Shown: positions 34,691-43,576, counted from the stretch's first letter. The stretch is 64,000 nucleotides of DNA from Bacillota bacterium (GCA_023393115.1 JAEWMS010000012.1:1-64000), one strand, 5' to 3'. Program-made: numbers and translations. The notes: a model not told the origin generated them from the letters alone.

Positions 34691-34830
34691 ATAGTTTTCC
34701 TCCATATATTATATTAACTGAGTTCTTTCCTGTTAATATATCCTATTATATAGTATTTAATGGTGTAATATCATCTATATGGATTTTTTGTATACCAGCA
34801 AATTTATTTATTTAATAAATAAGCAGAAAA

Positions 34831-34854
34831 GGAGCCCTGCTATAGCAGAGCCCC
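34831..34854 (-). terminator. Terminator of the arabinofuranosidase gene
   Basis: On the minus strand, a 10-bp stem with two G-T pairs (34831-34840 with 34845-34854) encloses a TATA loop and is followed by TTTTC. Confidence 0.7.
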
Positions 34855-34894
34855 AGCCTGAAAAACATTATCCTCAATGTCAGTAATTTTTCAA

Positions 34895-36403
34895 TCAACC
34901 CAACTTACTAAGCCTTATCACATTCCAGGAAAGCTTCTTGAGATCGGCCTTTACATTACCGTCCTCAATTGCTGCATTTCCATTTGAGTTTGGAATAACA
35001 TTATATGGGTTTTCTTTTGTATTTGTAGCTTTTACATCAGAATGCTCAAGAACAATATGTTCAATAACCTTGAATTGTCCCAATCCATTGAGCTCAATAT
35101 CCAAAGTAATGTTTTCCTCCATATTTTTGTTAACCGCAAATACGGTAACCTCATTTCCATCCTCACTGATAACTGCTGTAGCATCAATGTACGGAACATC
35201 TGTAAAATCCTTGGTATCATGCTTAGGAGATTTGACAATTGGATTTAAAACAGTACCTCTGCCAAATACAGATGCATGAAGGTAAGGATAGTAAATTGTT
35301 TGCTTCCATGCAGCACCATTGTTTTCTGTCATAATCGGAGCAATTACGTTAACAAGCTGTGCAAGGCAGGCCATCTTTACTCTGTCTGCATTCTTCAAAA
35401 GAGTTATCAGCATGCTTCCAACCAATAGCGCATCTTCAAAGTTGTATTCATCCTCGAGCTGTGGAGGTGCTATAGACCATCGCTCAATTTTCTTGTCTGC
35501 TTCATTTGAATGGAACCATACATTCCATTCGTCAAAGGACAGGTTAATCTTCTTCTTACTACGCTTCTTAGCCTGTACATAATCGCAGGTTGAAATTACT
35601 GATTTGATAAATGCGTCCATATCCATTGACTTGGCCAGGAAATTAGCTGTATCGTTATTACGGTTACCATAATAAGTATGCAGAGAAATATAATCAACAT
35701 GGTCATAAGTATGTTCAAGTACAGTCGCTTCCCATTGTGCAAAGGTTGGCATAGCGCTGTTTGAGCTTCCGCATGCTACCAGTTCAATTGTTGGATCCAC
35801 CCATTTCATTACCTTTGCAGTTTCACATGCTATTCTACCATATTCTTCTGCAGTTTTAGCTCCTATCTGCCAAGGTCCGTCCATTTCATTACCCAGACAC
35901 CAGGTCTTTATATTATGAGGCTGAGCATAGCCGTGGGACTTTCTTAGTTCACTCCAGTAGGTTCCACCGGGATGGTTGCAGTATTCAACAAGGTTTCTTG
36001 CCGCATCGGCTCCTCTGGTTCCGAGGTTAACCGCCATCATAACTTCTGTGCCAACTTCCTTTGCCCATGTGAAGAATTCGTTAGTTCCGACTTCATTAGT
36101 TTCAGTTGTCATCCACGCAAGCTCTGTACGTCTGGGCCTTTTATCAACGGGTCCGACTCCGTCCTCCCAGTTGTAGCCTGAAACAAAGTTTCCGCCCGGA
36201 TACCTCACGATTGGTACCTGTAGCTCCTTTATCATAGCCGCTACATCCTGACGAAAGCCATACTTATCTGCTGTCGGGTGACCTGGTTCATATATACCGC
36301 CATAAACTGCTCTTCCAAGGTGCTCAATAAACGAACCATATATTCTTTTATCAACTTCTCCGATAACATAATCCTTATTAAGTATCATCTTCGCATTACT
36401 CAT
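34895..36403 (-). CDS. abfA: Alpha-L-arabinofuranosidase, GH51
   Basis: The 502-residue intracellular enzyme (no signal peptide) removes arabinofuranose from arabino-oligosaccharides. It has the GH51 (beta/alpha)8 barrel with acid/base Glu in CLGNEMDGPWQIG and nucleophile Glu in NLSFDEWNVWFHS. YGSFIEHLGRAVYGGIYEPG is the family N-terminus. A C-terminal beta domain follows. AAGGAGG precedes the ATG. It is divergent from an ArsR-type regulator, with dyads between them. The product, arabinose, fits the pentose transporter upstream. Confidence 0.95.
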   Translation of the reverse strand: MSNAKMILNKDYVIGEVDKRIYGSFIEHLGRAVYGGIYEPGHPTADKYGFRQDVAAMIKELQVPIVRYPGGNFVSGYNWEDGVGPVDKRPRRTELAWMTTETNEVGTNEFFTWAKEVGTEVMMAVNLGTRGADAARNLVEYCNHPGGTYWSELRKSHGYAQPHNIKTWCLGNEMDGPWQIGAKTAEEYGRIACETAKVMKWVDPTIELVACGSSNSAMPTFAQWEATVLEHTYDHVDYISLHTYYGNRNNDTANFLAKSMDMDAFIKSVISTCDYVQAKKRSKKKINLSFDEWNVWFHSNEADKKIERWSIAPPQLEDEYNFEDALLVGSMLITLLKNADRVKMACLAQLVNVIAPIMTENNGAAWKQTIYYPYLHASVFGRGTVLNPIVKSPKHDTKDFTDVPYIDATAVISEDGNEVTVFAVNKNMEENITLDIELNGLGQFKVIEHIVLEHSDVKATNTKENPYNVIPNSNGNAAIEDGNVKADLKKLSWNVIRLSKLG

Positions 36404-36450
36404 TATTTTTCCTCCTTAATACGTATTTATGTTTTTATTAATTCAGTAAC

Positions 36451-36553
36451 TATAGTGTTAATAACTATATGATATCTCTCATCTTATATCATGTCAATAT
36501 ATCAAATAATTTAATTCTACAAGTATTACTAAGGCTTATTATTTGTAAGCCTT
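36451..36553. promoter_or_regulatory. Candidate operators between abfA and its regulator
   Basis: Three inverted repeats lie in the 232-bp divergent gap: TATAGT/ACTATA (36451-36469), ATGATAT/ATATCAT (36469-36492, arms 10 apart) and AAGGCTTA/TAAGCCTT (36531-36553). The first two lie near abfA and are candidate regulator sites. The third is nearer the regulator gene and could form a hairpin. Confidence 0.45.
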
Positions 36554-36635
36554 CAGCTATTAATATTTTTATTTACAAACGCCGGGATGTGATTTATACT
36601 TGTATTAATTCTTGTGTTGGAGGCTGTATTTTTAT

Positions 36636-37538
36636 ATGAAAACAGATATTTCCGAAAAATGGCTGCCTGTCTACGAGGCACTTAGTAGTGACGTACGTAT
36701 AAAAATAATTAACCTGCTGGCTGAAAGTCCTTTAAACATAAAGCAGTTGGCTGAAAAACTTGGATTAAGCAGTGCTATTGTAACAATGCACGTTAAAAAG
36801 CTTGAAACAGCAGAAATAATCCGCTGTGAACGCAAAAGCATCAATGGTTCGGTACAAAAACTTTGTTATCTCAATGTTGATTCAATACAAATAGATTTTC
36901 CAACAAAGCAATCAAAAATTCGCAACTATCACGAATTTTCCATGCCAATAGGACACTACTCGGATTTCAATGCCACACCAACCTGCGGAATAGCAACACC
37001 CGAGAAGGTTATCGGTCAGTTTGACGACCCAAGATATTTTCTGGATCCTGAAAGAGTAAATGCAGGTATTTTGTGGTTTACCGAGGGCTATGTTGAGTAC
37101 AAGGTACCTAACTTCCTTCTATCGGTTCAACAACCTGAAGAGCTGGAAATATCCATGGAACTGGGTTCTGAAGCACCAGGTGTTAATAATAACTGGCCTT
37201 CTGACATAACCTTCATTCTAAACGATCAGAAACTAGGTCAGTGGACAAGTCCTGGAGACTTCGGAATCAGCCGGGGTAAATTTACTCCTGACTGGTGGAG
37301 TCTGCAGGTTGGACAATATGGACTTTATAAGGCAATCAGAATAACTCACCAAGGAACCTACATCGACGGTATCAAAGTATCCGATGTTTCCATATCCTCT
37401 TTGGATATCCGTCAAAAGTACTGGACCTTCAGAATAGCGGTACTTCCCGATGCTGAAAATGTGGGGGGCGTTACACTGTTTGGAAAAGGATTCGGAAATT
37501 ACAGCAGGGACATTATGTTTAAGCTTTATTTTAAGTAG
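36636..37538 (+). CDS. ArsR-type transcriptional regulator with a large unknown C-terminal domain
   Basis: The 300-residue protein has an N-terminal ArsR winged helix (about residues 1-90; YEALSSDVRIKIINLL, NIKQLAEKLGLSSAIVTMHVKKLETAEII). About 200 further residues are not seen in ordinary ArsR repressors: FDDPRYFLDPERVNAGILWF, EELEISMELGSEAPGVNNNW and GQWTSPGDFGISRGKFTPDWW. That Trp/Gly-rich beta part may bind a carbohydrate (inference). The ATG at 36636 is preferred over the TTG at 36612; GGAGG is 12 bases upstream. It is divergent from abfA and likely controls it. Confidence 0.75.
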   Translation: MKTDISEKWLPVYEALSSDVRIKIINLLAESPLNIKQLAEKLGLSSAIVTMHVKKLETAEIIRCERKSINGSVQKLCYLNVDSIQIDFPTKQSKIRNYHEFSMPIGHYSDFNATPTCGIATPEKVIGQFDDPRYFLDPERVNAGILWFTEGYVEYKVPNFLLSVQQPEELEISMELGSEAPGVNNNWPSDITFILNDQKLGQWTSPGDFGISRGKFTPDWWSLQVGQYGLYKAIRITHQGTYIDGIKVSDVSISSLDIRQKYWTFRIAVLPDAENVGGVTLFGKGFGNYSRDIMFKLYFK

Positions 37539-37582
37539 GCCGTCATAATTATTTATGGCACAATTATTATGTAATTATATTA

Positions 37583-37632
37583 AAACGCCGGTATAACTCA
37601 TTTTATGGAGTGTTATATCGGCGGTTTTTGTA
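37583..37632 (+). terminator. Terminator of the ArsR-type regulator gene
   Basis: A GC-rich stem of about 12 bp pairs CGCCGGTATAAC with GTTATATCGGCG around a TCATTTTATGGAGT loop and is followed by GGTTTTT. Confidence 0.8.
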
Positions 37633-37795
37633 CAGGTTGTTCGTCCTTTCGTATATGGGTAATGATAATTGCAAGTCGATAAAATTATTTATAGTACTTG
37701 AATTACTTGCCCCTACCAATCTGCTCAGTCATCATCCTATAAAGTAATTTTCAAAGTGCATTTAACAGCCAGAATTATATATTTTTTTAAGGTGA

Positions 37796-37827
37796 AATTT
37801 AACTGGTAAATAATTTAACTGGTAAAT
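37796..37827. repeat. Perfect tandem 16-bp repeat
   Basis: AATTTAACTGGTAAAT occurs twice back to back (37796-37811, 37812-37827), just upstream of the tRNA-Arg promoter. Nothing else was recognised in the stretch between the terminator at 37632 and this repeat. Confidence 0.85.
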
Positions 37828-37838
37828 AAAACAAACTG

Positions 37839-37867
37839 TTGCTTTTTCCTTTAAGATGTATTAATAT
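37839..37867 (+). promoter_or_regulatory. Promoter of tRNA-Arg
   Basis: TTGCTT (37839-37844) and TAATAT (37862-37867) with 17-bp spacing, about 35 bases before the tRNA. Confidence 0.55.
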
Positions 37868-37901
37868 ATTTAGTGCACCGTGTTATTGCGTGTGTTAATA
37901 T

Positions 37902-37978
37902 GCGCCCGTAGCTCAATTGGATAGAGCGTTTGGCTACGGACCAAAAGGTTGTGGATTCGATCTCTGCCGGGCGCGCCA
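37902..37978 (+). tRNA. tRNA-Arg (anticodon ACG)
   Basis: A complete cloverleaf of 77 bases includes an encoded CCA. The acceptor GCGCCCG pairs with CGGGCGC. The D stem is GCTC/GAGC. The anticodon stem TTTGG/CCAAA encloses CTACGGA with anticodon ACG (read as ICG; decodes CGU/CGC/CGA). The T arm has TTCGATC with two wobble pairs in its stem. It is a single tRNA gene with its own promoter and terminator. Confidence 0.95.
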
Positions 37979-38022
37979 AGTTAAAGCCTGTAAGCTTAAA
38001 TGCTTACAGGCTTTAACTTTTT
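37978..38022 (+). terminator. Very strong terminator of tRNA-Arg
   Basis: An 18-bp perfect stem (37978-37995 with 38002-38019) has a TTAAAT loop and is followed by a T run. It begins at the last base of the tRNA. Confidence 0.9.
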
Positions 38023-38096
38023 GGTTCTATAATGAATGTTGGGGTGATGAGAATAATCAGACTCTTGCCTGTCCTTAGATACGTATATCACCTCTC

Positions 38097-38125
38097 TTGA
38101 CTAAATAATTTTTTGATTATATATT
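38097..38125 (+). promoter_or_regulatory. Probable promoter of the GNAT-hydrolase pair
   Basis: TTGACT (38097-38102) and TATATT (38120-38125), 17 bp apart, about 110 bases upstream of the GNAT start. Confidence 0.5.
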
Positions 38126-38235
38126 AAAGTTGAAAATTACAATTATTGGCGGGAATTGCAAAAGTTCTTGTAGTTCCGGGCAAAATTAACTCTTTAGATA
38201 AACCCTTATATAACCCCTTAACGAGGAGGTTGCCG

Positions 38236-38790
38236 ATGACCAATTTAATTACCCAACGACTGGTTATAAGAAATTTTGATAATGAGGATTGGGAGCAGTT
38301 AAAAGTGATAATAATTGATAAGGAAGCATCAAAATATGCTATTTATGATTATCAGTTTCCCACAACAGATAATGAAATACAGGAGATAACTAAGGGTTTC
38401 GCAATGGGTGATAATTATCTTGCGGTTTGTGAAAGCACATCAGGTAAAATCATTGGCTTTATTTCTCTTAACGGAGAAAATGAAAGAGAGCTGGATCTCG
38501 GCTTCTGCATATATTCTCCGTATCAGCACAAGGGTTACGCATTTGAGTCTTGCAAAGCAGTTATTAACTATGCATTTTCAGTTTTAAACGTAGTACAACT
38601 GACAAGCGGTACCGCCAATGAAAACTATCCTTCCTTTAAACTACTACATAAGCTGGGTTTTAAATTATCTGCCGAGGGCATTGCCTCCTTCAGGAATACC
38701 ACCGATGGACTTCCAATCGAATTTTTAGGCTCATTATTTGTACTAAGCAGAGAAAACTGGATTGAAATGGAGGGTATTATTAGTGCGTGA
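38236..38790 (+). CDS. GNAT-family N-acetyltransferase (RimJ/RimL-like)
   Basis: The 184-residue protein begins MTNLITQRLVIRNFDNEDWE and contains the acetyl-CoA binding region DLGFCIYSPYQHKGYAFESC, then YAFSVLNVVQLTSGTANENY and SFKLLHKLGFKLSAEG, as in RimJ/RimL-like acetyltransferases. The substrate is unknown. GAGGAGGTTGCCG fixes the start; the open frame extends upstream to 38146 without homology. It overlaps the next gene by eight bases, so the two are co-translated. Confidence 0.85.
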   Translation: MTNLITQRLVIRNFDNEDWEQLKVIIIDKEASKYAIYDYQFPTTDNEIQEITKGFAMGDNYLAVCESTSGKIIGFISLNGENERELDLGFCIYSPYQHKGYAFESCKAVINYAFSVLNVVQLTSGTANENYPSFKLLHKLGFKLSAEGIASFRNTTDGLPIEFLGSLFVLSRENWIEMEGIISA

Positions 38791-39304
38791 GAATTTAGTT
38801 TTGTTAATTATTGATATGCAGAGTGGTTTACTTAAAAGAGAAGTATATAATAAGCGAGAGTTAGTAAATAATATAAACAGAATGATATCTATTTTTGTTT
38901 CCAAAGAAGAACCTGTAATTCTTACCAGGCATACAAATAACAGTTTCTCAAAAGAACACACCGATGACTGGCAGATTGACAGCAGTATTACTTCTGTGTC
39001 CCATAGTGTTCTGTTTGATAAAAGTCACAGCAGTATCTTTAAAGAAAAGCCCTTTACCACCTATCTGAAGGATAATAATATTACAACACTTGTTATAACA
39101 GGACTTGTATCCAACGGCTGTGTTCAGGCTGCCTGCCTGGACGCTAGAAAACATGGTCTGTCGGTTATTCTGATTGGTGATGGGCATAGCACTTTCCATA
39201 AAGATGCCGAAAAAACCATAATAAGCTGGAATACCAAGTTGTTGGAGGAGGGAATTAAAGTTATATCAACTGATGAGTTTTGTTCTCAAATTTCCCTCTC
39301 CTGA
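38783..39304 (+). CDS. Isochorismatase-like cysteine hydrolase
   Basis: The 173-residue hydrolase has LVLLIIDMQSGLL (catalytic Asp), FEK-like positions near FDKSHSSIFKEKPF (Lys), the cis-peptide region ITGLVSNGCVQAACLDARKHG with the nucleophile Cys, and DGHSTF. Relatives include nicotinamidases and isochorismatases; the substrate is not clear. A GTG at 38783 with GGAGGG eight bases upstream is the likely start. Its 3-prime end overlaps the convergent AraC gene by 19 bases. Confidence 0.85.
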   Translation: MRENLVLLIIDMQSGLLKREVYNKRELVNNINRMISIFVSKEEPVILTRHTNNSFSKEHTDDWQIDSSITSVSHSVLFDKSHSSIFKEKPFTTYLKDNNITTLVITGLVSNGCVQAACLDARKHGLSVILIGDGHSTFHKDAEKTIISWNTKLLEEGIKVISTDEFCSQISLS

Positions 39305-40155
39305 ATTGTTTCTTTTGCGAACACTTTTGGTGACATACCATACTCCCTTTTAAAGGTTCTGATAAAATTTGAATAGTCACCAAACCCGCATATCATAGCG
39401 ACCTCACTTACCTTAACGTTATCCTTTAGAAGCATTCTGGCCATTATCAGCCTCTTCTTCTGAATAAACCTGTGGATGGTAAAACCGGTATATTTCTTGA
39501 ATTCTCTTAGCAAATGATACTTGCTAATATAAAATTCTGCCGATATGTTCTCAAGAGATAATTCACTATCCAGGTTGGCATTAATATATTTGATAATGTT
39601 GCTGATTTTTTGGTTATACTCTATATCTACTTCAATTTCTTCATCTTTTGTATACAAATAGGCTTTGTTAAGATAAACAATCAATTCGTTAATATATGAA
39701 TTTTTCAGAACTTCTCCCCCAAAGCCGCTGTTATAATAAGCCTTTTCAAGCTTTTGCACTATATTTTTCAAATAAGCCAACGTTTCGGTATCGGGCCTTA
39801 ATAGATTATACTTTTTTCTGGCAGAAGACTCAAAGCACATGGTTAGGTCAGTACTGTCAGTGTTGAGATTTTTTATGTAATCGGGTTTTATCCATATAAC
39901 TATTCTCTCGTAAGCCTCTCCGCTTTCAATAATTGTCCTGTGCAGCTCCTTATTATTAATAAGAATTATATCTCCTGACTTCAAACGATAGGACTTTCCC
40001 TCGATAATATATGACACCTTACCTGAAATATAAAAGAAAATCTCATAAAAATCATGGTTATGATATTCAACGTTTGGAGGCAGTTCCTCCTTTGTATGAA
40101 AGAATTCAAAGTCATTTTTCACCATGTATTGTCTTGTCGTGAATATGTGCTCCAT
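39286..40155 (-). CDS. AraC-family regulator, probably of uxaC
   Basis: The 289-residue protein has an N-terminal cupin sensor domain (PNVEYHNHDFYEIFFYISGKVSYIIEG, DIILINNKELHRTII). The C-terminal AraC DNA-binding domain covers about 185-283 (LENISAEFYISKYHLLREFKKYTG, VSEVAMICGFGDYSNFIRTFKREYG). GGAGGTATAT precedes the ATG. It is divergent from uxaC and probably senses a uronate to activate it. It overlaps the convergent hydrolase gene at its 3-prime end. Confidence 0.9.
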   Translation of the reverse strand: MEHIFTTRQYMVKNDFEFFHTKEELPPNVEYHNHDFYEIFFYISGKVSYIIEGKSYRLKSGDIILINNKELHRTIIESGEAYERIVIWIKPDYIKNLNTDSTDLTMCFESSARKKYNLLRPDTETLAYLKNIVQKLEKAYYNSGFGGEVLKNSYINELIVYLNKAYLYTKDEEIEVDIEYNQKISNIIKYINANLDSELSLENISAEFYISKYHLLREFKKYTGFTIHRFIQKKRLIMARMLLKDNVKVSEVAMICGFGDYSNFIRTFKREYGMSPKVFAKETIQEREI

Positions 40156-40319
40156 ATATACCTCCTTACCGGGTTAACAGCAATTTTTGCATCAAAGGCA
40201 GCAATATATGATATGTTTATGACAATTATGTAGTATTATAATTGTATTATGAACCGAAATATAGTTAAATTCAAGTTTCATACTTAATTGGTTCACAGTA
40301 TTTATGAATAGTATAGATA

Positions 40320-40348
40320 TTGATATTTGCCTTGGATTTAATTATAGT
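40320..40348 (+). promoter_or_regulatory. Probable promoter of uxaC
   Basis: TTGATA (40320-40325) and TATAGT (40343-40348) with 17-bp spacing, 33 bases before the uxaC start. Confidence 0.55.
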
Positions 40349-40380
40349 ATAGAGACTAATTTTTTGCGAGGAGAACAGCT

Positions 40381-41781
40381 ATGAAAGATTTTATGAATGA
40401 AGATTTTCTATTGGATACCCCAACCGCTGTTAGACTTTATCACGACTACGCGGAAGAAATGCCTATCTTTGACTACCATTGCCACCTGAATCCCAAAGAA
40501 ATCGCAGAAAACAAAAAGTACAGAAATATTACCGAATTGTGGCTGGGTGGAGACCACTATAAATGGAGAGCCATTAGAAGTAATGGTATTGATGAGAAAT
40601 ATATTACCGGTGATGCAGACGACAAAGAAAAATTTCTGAAGTGGGCTGAGACTATGCCCAACTGCATAGGCAACCCATTGTATCACTGGACACACTTGGA
40701 ACTTAGACGCTACTTCGTAATAAATGAGCTTCTATCTCCAGATACTGCGGAAAGTATCTGGGAGCGCTGTAATGAAATGCTTGAAAAGGACGAGTTTACT
40801 GCTAAAAATCTAATTAAGCGCTCAAATGTAAAAGTAGTATGTACAACAGATGACCCCGTAGACTCACTGGAATACCACAAGATAATTGCAGAAGATATAA
40901 ATTTTGGAGTAAAGGTATTGCCTGCCCTTCGCCCGGATAAAGGAATAAATATTGACAAGGATGGATTCATAGCGTGGATTAAAAAACTGAGTGAAGTATC
41001 AGGTATTAAAATCACAACATTCCAGGATTTGAAGAAAGCATTGCTTTCAAGACTGGAATTCTTCCATAAGGCTGGTTGCAGAATATCAGATCACGGTCTT
41101 GACCCTCTCGTATTCCGTGATGGAACCGAAGAAGACGCCTCAAACATCCTTCAAAAAGCTTTGGCAGGAAATCCTATAACTTCTGAGGAGGTAGCTGTGT
41201 ACAAGACACAGGTACTTGTATTCCTTGGAAGACAGTACGCAAGACTTGGTTGGGTAATGCAGCTGCACATGGGTACGTTGCGTAACACAAATACCAGAAT
41301 GATGCAGAAGCTTGGACCGGATACAGGCTTTGACTCCATTGGTGACTGGACTTTCGCTTCTGCACTTGCTGCTTTCTTAAACGCACTCGATAAGACAGAC
41401 GAGCTTCCAAAAACAATTCTGTATCACTTGAATCCTAGAGAAAACGAGGTGCTTGGTACAATAATCGGCTGCTTCCAGGGAGGTAAAATACCCGGTAAAG
41501 TTCAGTTGGGATCAGCCTGGTGGTTCAATGATCAGAAGGACGGAATGGAGAAGCAGATGATCGCTCTGGCAAACCTGGGTTTGCTTGGCAGATTCGTGGG
41601 AATGCTTACAGATTCAAGAAGCTTTTTGTCATATATCAGACATGAATATTTCAGAAGAATACTATGCAATATTTTAGGAAACTGGGTCGAAAAGGGAGAA
41701 ATTCCTAACGATATGGCTTTATTGGGTAAAATGGTTCAGGATATTTGTTACAAGAATGCTGTTAATTATTTTGGTATATAA
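40381..41781 (+). CDS. uxaC: Glucuronate isomerase (uronate isomerase)
   Basis: The 466-residue enzyme interconverts galacturonate/tagaturonate and glucuronate/fructuronate. It shows the amidohydrolase-like metal site FDYHCHLNPKEIAENK near residue 30. Other family stretches are NITELWLGGDHYKWRAIRSNG, VVCTTDDPVDSLEYH, MQLHMGTLRNTNTRM and GMLTDSRSFLSYIRHEYFRR. The length is normal. GGAGAACAGCT precedes the ATG. It is the first step of the hexuronate pathway completed by UxaB and UxaA on the opposite strand. Confidence 0.96.
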   Translation: MKDFMNEDFLLDTPTAVRLYHDYAEEMPIFDYHCHLNPKEIAENKKYRNITELWLGGDHYKWRAIRSNGIDEKYITGDADDKEKFLKWAETMPNCIGNPLYHWTHLELRRYFVINELLSPDTAESIWERCNEMLEKDEFTAKNLIKRSNVKVVCTTDDPVDSLEYHKIIAEDINFGVKVLPALRPDKGINIDKDGFIAWIKKLSEVSGIKITTFQDLKKALLSRLEFFHKAGCRISDHGLDPLVFRDGTEEDASNILQKALAGNPITSEEVAVYKTQVLVFLGRQYARLGWVMQLHMGTLRNTNTRMMQKLGPDTGFDSIGDWTFASALAAFLNALDKTDELPKTILYHLNPRENEVLGTIIGCFQGGKIPGKVQLGSAWWFNDQKDGMEKQMIALANLGLLGRFVGMLTDSRSFLSYIRHEYFRRILCNILGNWVEKGEIPNDMALLGKMVQDICYKNAVNYFGI

Positions 41782-41879
41782 GTTATTTATACCTGTAAGA
41801 TTTATGAGCAATTACACTATGATTTAATAATCCCCCAACATTTTTGTGTAAATATGTCAGAATTAAAGAGTTTTACAGG

Positions 41880-41925
41880 AAGGGAGTATCATAAGCTACT
41901 GTAGAGTAGCCGGTGATACTCCCTT
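41880..41925. terminator. Strong two-tier stem-loop downstream of uxaC
   Basis: AAGGGAGTATCA (41880-41891) pairs perfectly with TGATACTCCCTT (41914-41925). Within the loop GCTACT (41895-41900) pairs with AGTAGC (41905-41910). A weak T-rich flank follows, so termination is possible but not certain. Confidence 0.6.
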
Positions 41926-41965
41926 CTCGTGTCTGAATCAAAGAACCGGGCGAACCGCAGAAGAG

Positions 41966-42073
41966 CAAATTTGTTTGTTCAGAATATCTCTTGCGCCGGT
42001 ACGCGAGTACAACCAGCTCTAAATGGGAAGCACGGAAGTACCGGCGTAATAATTATCATCCCAAACAAATTTG
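41966..42073. repeat. Nested 108-bp inverted repeat between convergent uxaC and uxaA
   Basis: The outer arms are CAAATTTGTTTG (41966-41977) and CAAACAAATTTG (42062-42073). The inner arms are CGCCGGTAC (41994-42002) and GTACCGGCG (42038-42046). Spacers of 16 and 15 bases make it symmetric. It ends four bases before the uxaA stop codon. Both arm pairs are perfect. It may be a bidirectional terminator, a small mobile palindrome or an RNA. No gene lies in 41782-42076. Confidence 0.7.
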
Positions 42074-42076
42074 TCC

Positions 42077-43576
42077 TTATAAGGTCACTCCGATCTTAAA
42101 AATCGCAATCTCCCTGTATCCATTTTCCTCATTTTTCGTATGAACCTCACCCGAGGCTAGCTTGACTACAAACTCGAACAGTTCCTCAGTCACTTCACCT
42201 ATAGTACTTCCGGTGAGAATTCTCCCTGAGTCAAAGTCGATCCAATTCTTTTTTCTTTCAGCAAGCGCAGTATTGGTTGAAAGCTTCACTGTCGGCACCG
42301 GAGCCCCGATAGGAGTTCCCCTGCCGGTGGTAAATAGTATGAGCTGTGCTCCGGCTGCCATAAGGGTAGTTACCGCAACAATATCATTGCCGGGGCCCTG
42401 AAGCAGGTTCAATCCTCTTTCCCGCACTTGCTCACCGTAATTGAGAACGCTGATTACGTTTGCTGTACCGCCTTTCTGGGTACACCCCAGAGACTTTTCC
42501 TCAAGTGTTGATATACCGCCCTTTTTGTTTCCCGGAGACGGATTGTCGTATATAACCTGATCATGTTTGATATAGTACTCTTTGAAGTCATTTATCAAAC
42601 TAACAGTATTATTGAATACTTCTTCATTTACACACCTGTTCATCAGGAGCGTTTCGGCACCAAACATTTCAGGTACTTCTGTAAGTATGGTAGTACCACC
42701 CTGGCTCAGCAGCTTATCGGAAAAAGCTCCCACCAGCGGATTCGCAGTTATTCCCGAAAACGCATCCGAACCCCCGCATTTCAGCCCGACAATCAGTTTT
42801 GATACCGGCTGAAGTGTTCTCTTAAAGCTGCCCGCATAATCGGCAAGCTCGCCGACAAGCCTTAATCCGTCCTCTATTTCATCCTCCGACTCCTGAGTTA
42901 CAAGAAACTTAACTCTATTACTGTCATATTGACCCAATACCTTCTTAAATACCTCTATATTGTTATTTTCACAGCCAAGACCCAGCACCAGTATTCCGCC
43001 GGCATTAGGGTGTCTTACCATTCCGGCAAGTATCTTCTGGGTATTTTCCTGATCCTCACCTATCTGAGAACAGCCGTAAGGATGAGGAAATGCATATACT
43101 CCGTCTGTTAAACCCTTATATTTTTCATTTGCTTTAGAGGCAAGCATTTCTGAGGTTTTATTTACACAACCCACTGTGTTAACAATCCATATTTCATTTC
43201 TTATACCGACCTTACCGTCCTGTCTCTCATACCCCCAAAAACTATCAGGGATAACATTGATTTCGGACTTGGACAGTTCAGGCTTATAGGTATATTCCAG
43301 AAGGTCACCCAAATTAGTTGCAATATTATGGGTATGGGCGTGCTGCCCTGCCTTTATATTAACTGTTGCGTGGCCTATGGGATAGCCGTACTTTATAATA
43401 TTATCGGTCTCAAGAATATCGGTAAGTGCTATCTTATGTCCTGAGGGAACAGGCCCCTCAGCAGTTATTACGAGCCCATCAAGCTCAACGGAAACGGAAT
43501 CACACTTTTCAACATCTTTAAGCACAACTGCAACATTATCCCTTGGATGTATTTTTAATGCTTTTAATTGGCTCAT
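42077..43576 (-). CDS. uxaA: Altronate dehydratase
   Basis: The 499-residue enzyme dehydrates D-altronate to 2-keto-3-deoxygluconate. It has an N-terminal SAF domain (about residues 1-95; GHATVNIKAGQHAHTHNIAT). The large UxaA/GarD domain follows (GYERQDGKVGIRNEIWIVNTVGCVN, FPHPYGCSQIGED, GLKCGGSDAFSGITANPLVG, FTTGRGTPIGAPVPTVKL). Conserved His and Cys residues for iron are present. AATGGAGAAGAG precedes the ATG. It lies 61 bases downstream of uxaB on the same strand, so the two form an operon. Confidence 0.95.
   Translation of the reverse strand: MSQLKALKIHPRDNVAVVLKDVEKCDSVSVELDGLVITAEGPVPSGHKIALTDILETDNIIKYGYPIGHATVNIKAGQHAHTHNIATNLGDLLEYTYKPELSKSEINVIPDSFWGYERQDGKVGIRNEIWIVNTVGCVNKTSEMLASKANEKYKGLTDGVYAFPHPYGCSQIGEDQENTQKILAGMVRHPNAGGILVLGLGCENNNIEVFKKVLGQYDSNRVKFLVTQESEDEIEDGLRLVGELADYAGSFKRTLQPVSKLIVGLKCGGSDAFSGITANPLVGAFSDKLLSQGGTTILTEVPEMFGAETLLMNRCVNEEVFNNTVSLINDFKEYYIKHDQVIYDNPSPGNKKGGISTLEEKSLGCTQKGGTANVISVLNYGEQVRERGLNLLQGPGNDIVAVTTLMAAGAQLILFTTGRGTPIGAPVPTVKLSTNTALAERKKNWIDFDSGRILTGSTIGEVTEELFEFVVKLASGEVHTKNEENGYREIAIFKIGVTL

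Noticed and set aside
37796..37827. Possible CRISPR remnant (two 16-bp repeats)
   Set aside because: Units are directly adjacent without spacers, are only two, and no cas genes are present.
37902..37978. tRNA-Arg as integration site of a mobile element
   Set aside because: No integrase, no duplicated tRNA 3-prime end and no phage or conjugation genes in the neighbourhood.
41966..42073. Group II intron or retron RNA
   Set aside because: No reverse transcriptase gene nearby and no domain V-like motif; only the nested inverted repeats are supported.
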